A stretch of 64,000 bases of DNA, from contig JAOAHD010000007.1 in NCBI GenBank assembly GCA_026415395.1, positions 186,001 to 250,000 on the forward strand, written 5' to 3'. Below the pieces are notes generated by a model. The model was given only the letters and a program-made list of their open reading frames with translations. It was not told the origin of the DNA and did no database searches. A program made the translations under genes and the position numbers. The first letter of the stretch is position 1, and every line of letters begins with the position of its first letter. Positions 63,079-64,000 of the stretch are shown piece by piece. The stretch is from Candidatus Binatia bacterium (GTDB lineage: Bacteria > Desulfobacterota > Binatia > HRBIN30).

Positions 63079-64000
63079 TTACAGCGCGTGAGCTGACCCC
63101 TGGTGTCGTGCATCCCTTTCCCCTCCCTGTTGCGATGTTGGAATGTTCCTCGAGCGAACCGGGCCTCGCATCCCGGTTGCGAGCAATTTCCGGTCGAGCT
63201 CTCGCACGATCGTTTCCATGAGTGCGAGAGAAAAATCGAGAGCGGACGACTCGATACGGGTCCGGTGATCCTCCTTGGAGTGCAGGCCCCGCGGTAGGGC
63301 GAACGGAGGTACGAAGCTGAACAACGTTGCTGCCGGGTAGCCATAGCGGCGCCACGCCCAGCCATCGGTGAGGCCGATCAGTTCGACAGTTTCGATCGGC
63401 GAGCTGCGCAGCTTGCGATGCGCCGCATCGACGATGGCGACCACCTCTGGGCTGGGAGACGAGCCGCTCAGAAATCCACGTTCGCTGCCTAGGACACGCA
63501 CTTCACTCGAAGCGCCCAACGGATCGAGATTGACGACGCGTACGGGCCGCTGCCCATTTCCGGGTTGCCAACTGCGGAGTAAAGCGTGCGCGCCTTGCGC
63601 GGCTAACTCTTCGCCGGAGAAGAACACCAAGTGCACTTCCACCGCTTGCGGGGGCGTGGCTCGGAGTTCGTGGGCCAAGCGTGCCAGCACGGCACAAGCC
63701 GCGCCATCGTCGAGGGCGCCGGGGCTGCGCTCGCTGAGGAGTGCCCCGCCGCTAAAGACCGCGGCAAGCGCCAGCGCATAGATGGCACCGATCCAACCGA
63801 GAATGCGGGCCAAGGCCTGGCGGCCGGCAGATAAGTTGCCTGCTTGGTGGGCCACGAAACTTCCCAAGGCCACCGCGCACATTAACAAGGCAGCAGGTGC
63901 TGCAAAGACCAAGATCGGGGCACGGGTCACGTGGTCGAACAGATCGGTTTTCGTGTCCAAGTGAGCCGAGAACACGAGGGTCTCGACGGCTTCCCGATTG
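63079..64000 (-). CDS. M28-family zinc peptidase with membrane insertion, 5' end outside window
   Basis: The visible 306 codons begin within the gene (NREAVETLVFSAHLDTKTD, carrying the first His-Asp pair of the metal site) and continue to a TAA at 63079. An unusual hydrophobic insertion with two membrane helices (PILVFAAPAALLMCAVALGSF and ILGWIGAIYALALAAVFSGG) follows. Then GALDDGAACAVLARLAHEL (bridging Asp), VHLVFFSGEELAAQGAH (the Glu-Glu catalytic motif), and a late histidine. The arrangement is that of M28 aminopeptidases with a membrane-spanning part; the N-terminal portion is cut off by the window edge. Partial gene. Confidence 0.8.
   Translation of the reverse strand, partial: NREAVETLVFSAHLDTKTDLFDHVTRAPILVFAAPAALLMCAVALGSFVAHQAGNLSAGRQALARILGWIGAIYALALAAVFSGGALLSERSPGALDDGAACAVLARLAHELRATPPQAVEVHLVFFSGEELAAQGAHALLRSWQPGNGQRPVRVVNLDPLGASSEVRVLGSERGFLSGSSPSPEVVAIVDAAHRKLRSSPIETVELIGLTDGWAWRRYGYPAATLFSFVPPFALPRGLHSKEDHRTRIESSALDFSLALMETIVRELDRKLLATGMRGPVRSRNIPTSQQGGERDARHQGSAHAL

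Noticed and set aside
1-64000. tRNA or rRNA genes
   Set aside because: I looked for T-loop GTTCGA-type patterns in intergenic regions and found none convincing; a GTTCGATTCC match at 34192 lies inside the csx11 pseudogene.

Overview
The window is a 64 kb piece of a high-GC, diderm bacterial chromosome. Outer-membrane biogenesis (SurA-type chaperone), an MMPL/RND exporter, Tat and Sec signal peptides and a lipobox protein point to a Gram-negative cell. A complete mauBEDA core for methylamine dehydrogenase, an F420/flavin-type luciferase-like oxidoreductase, a coproheme decarboxylase (ChdC/HemQ) in a diderm, and Cys-rich DUF4215 proteins together resemble methylotrophic deltaproteobacteria-related lineages such as Binatota. 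That placement is inference only, as no rRNA or other taxonomic marker is present. I saw no tRNA, rRNA, CRISPR array, cas1/cas2/cas6, integrase or plasmid/phage backbone.

Layout. 1-4.1 kb: minus-strand methylamine dehydrogenase genes (mauB, mauE, mauD, mauA) preceded by a membrane-anchored LamG protein. 4.2-8.3 kb: class I fumarase, then a tight minus-strand run HPF/RaiA-like, HypE-like, a 51-aa zinc-ribbon protein, and a luciferase-like oxidoreductase. 8.7-15.4 kb: a 75-aa protein behind a sigma-54-like promoter, a MoxR ATPase + VWA pair (NorQ/NorD or CbbQ/CbbO type), a DUF4326 protein, a small exported protein and DoxX. 15.4-30 kb: M1 aminopeptidase, DUF99, a methyltransferase, a CDF metal exporter overlapping a TPR protein, the mfd-surA-pdxA operon, aroD and an NnrS-like membrane protein.

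30-39.5 kb is the accessory region. A broken REP-associated tyrosine transposase (RAYT) is followed by a type III (Cmr-like) CRISPR effector operon: cmr1-like, a RAMP, a csx11-type cas10, cmr4, cmr5 and another RAMP. Every gene except cmr5 is interrupted by frameshifts or TAG/TGA codons, yet the original 4-base start/stop overlaps survive at each junction. The tail holds a shattered AAA/DUF4143 ATPase sandwiched between two truncated copies of the same helicase N-terminus.

39.7-45 kb: chdC, an HD-domain hydrolase, and a broken Cys-rich secreted protein with in-frame TAGs. 45-52 kb: two very large translationally coupled carbohydrate-active enzymes (an exported six-hairpin-type protein with a discoidin-like module and a GH94 phosphorylase-like protein). 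52-64 kb: an Hpt protein overlapping an unusual MshEN/zinc-ribbon/receiver protein, a GH5 lipoprotein, a small hydrolase, a nitroreductase, the YCF48-RND-DUF1329-enoyl-CoA hydratase operon, and an M28 peptidase running off the right end.

Running through the intergenic space is a dispersed family of imperfect 28-bp palindromes centred on GCATGC, combined with ATTCGCC-type heptamer runs and a conserved ~80-bp core. At least three composite copies exist (18.1, 27.3, 44.6 kb). Both RAYT remnants lie next to these palindromes, and one RAYT carries a perfect palindrome inside its reading frame. This is the expected arrangement of a REP/RAYT system, here apparently inactive within the window.
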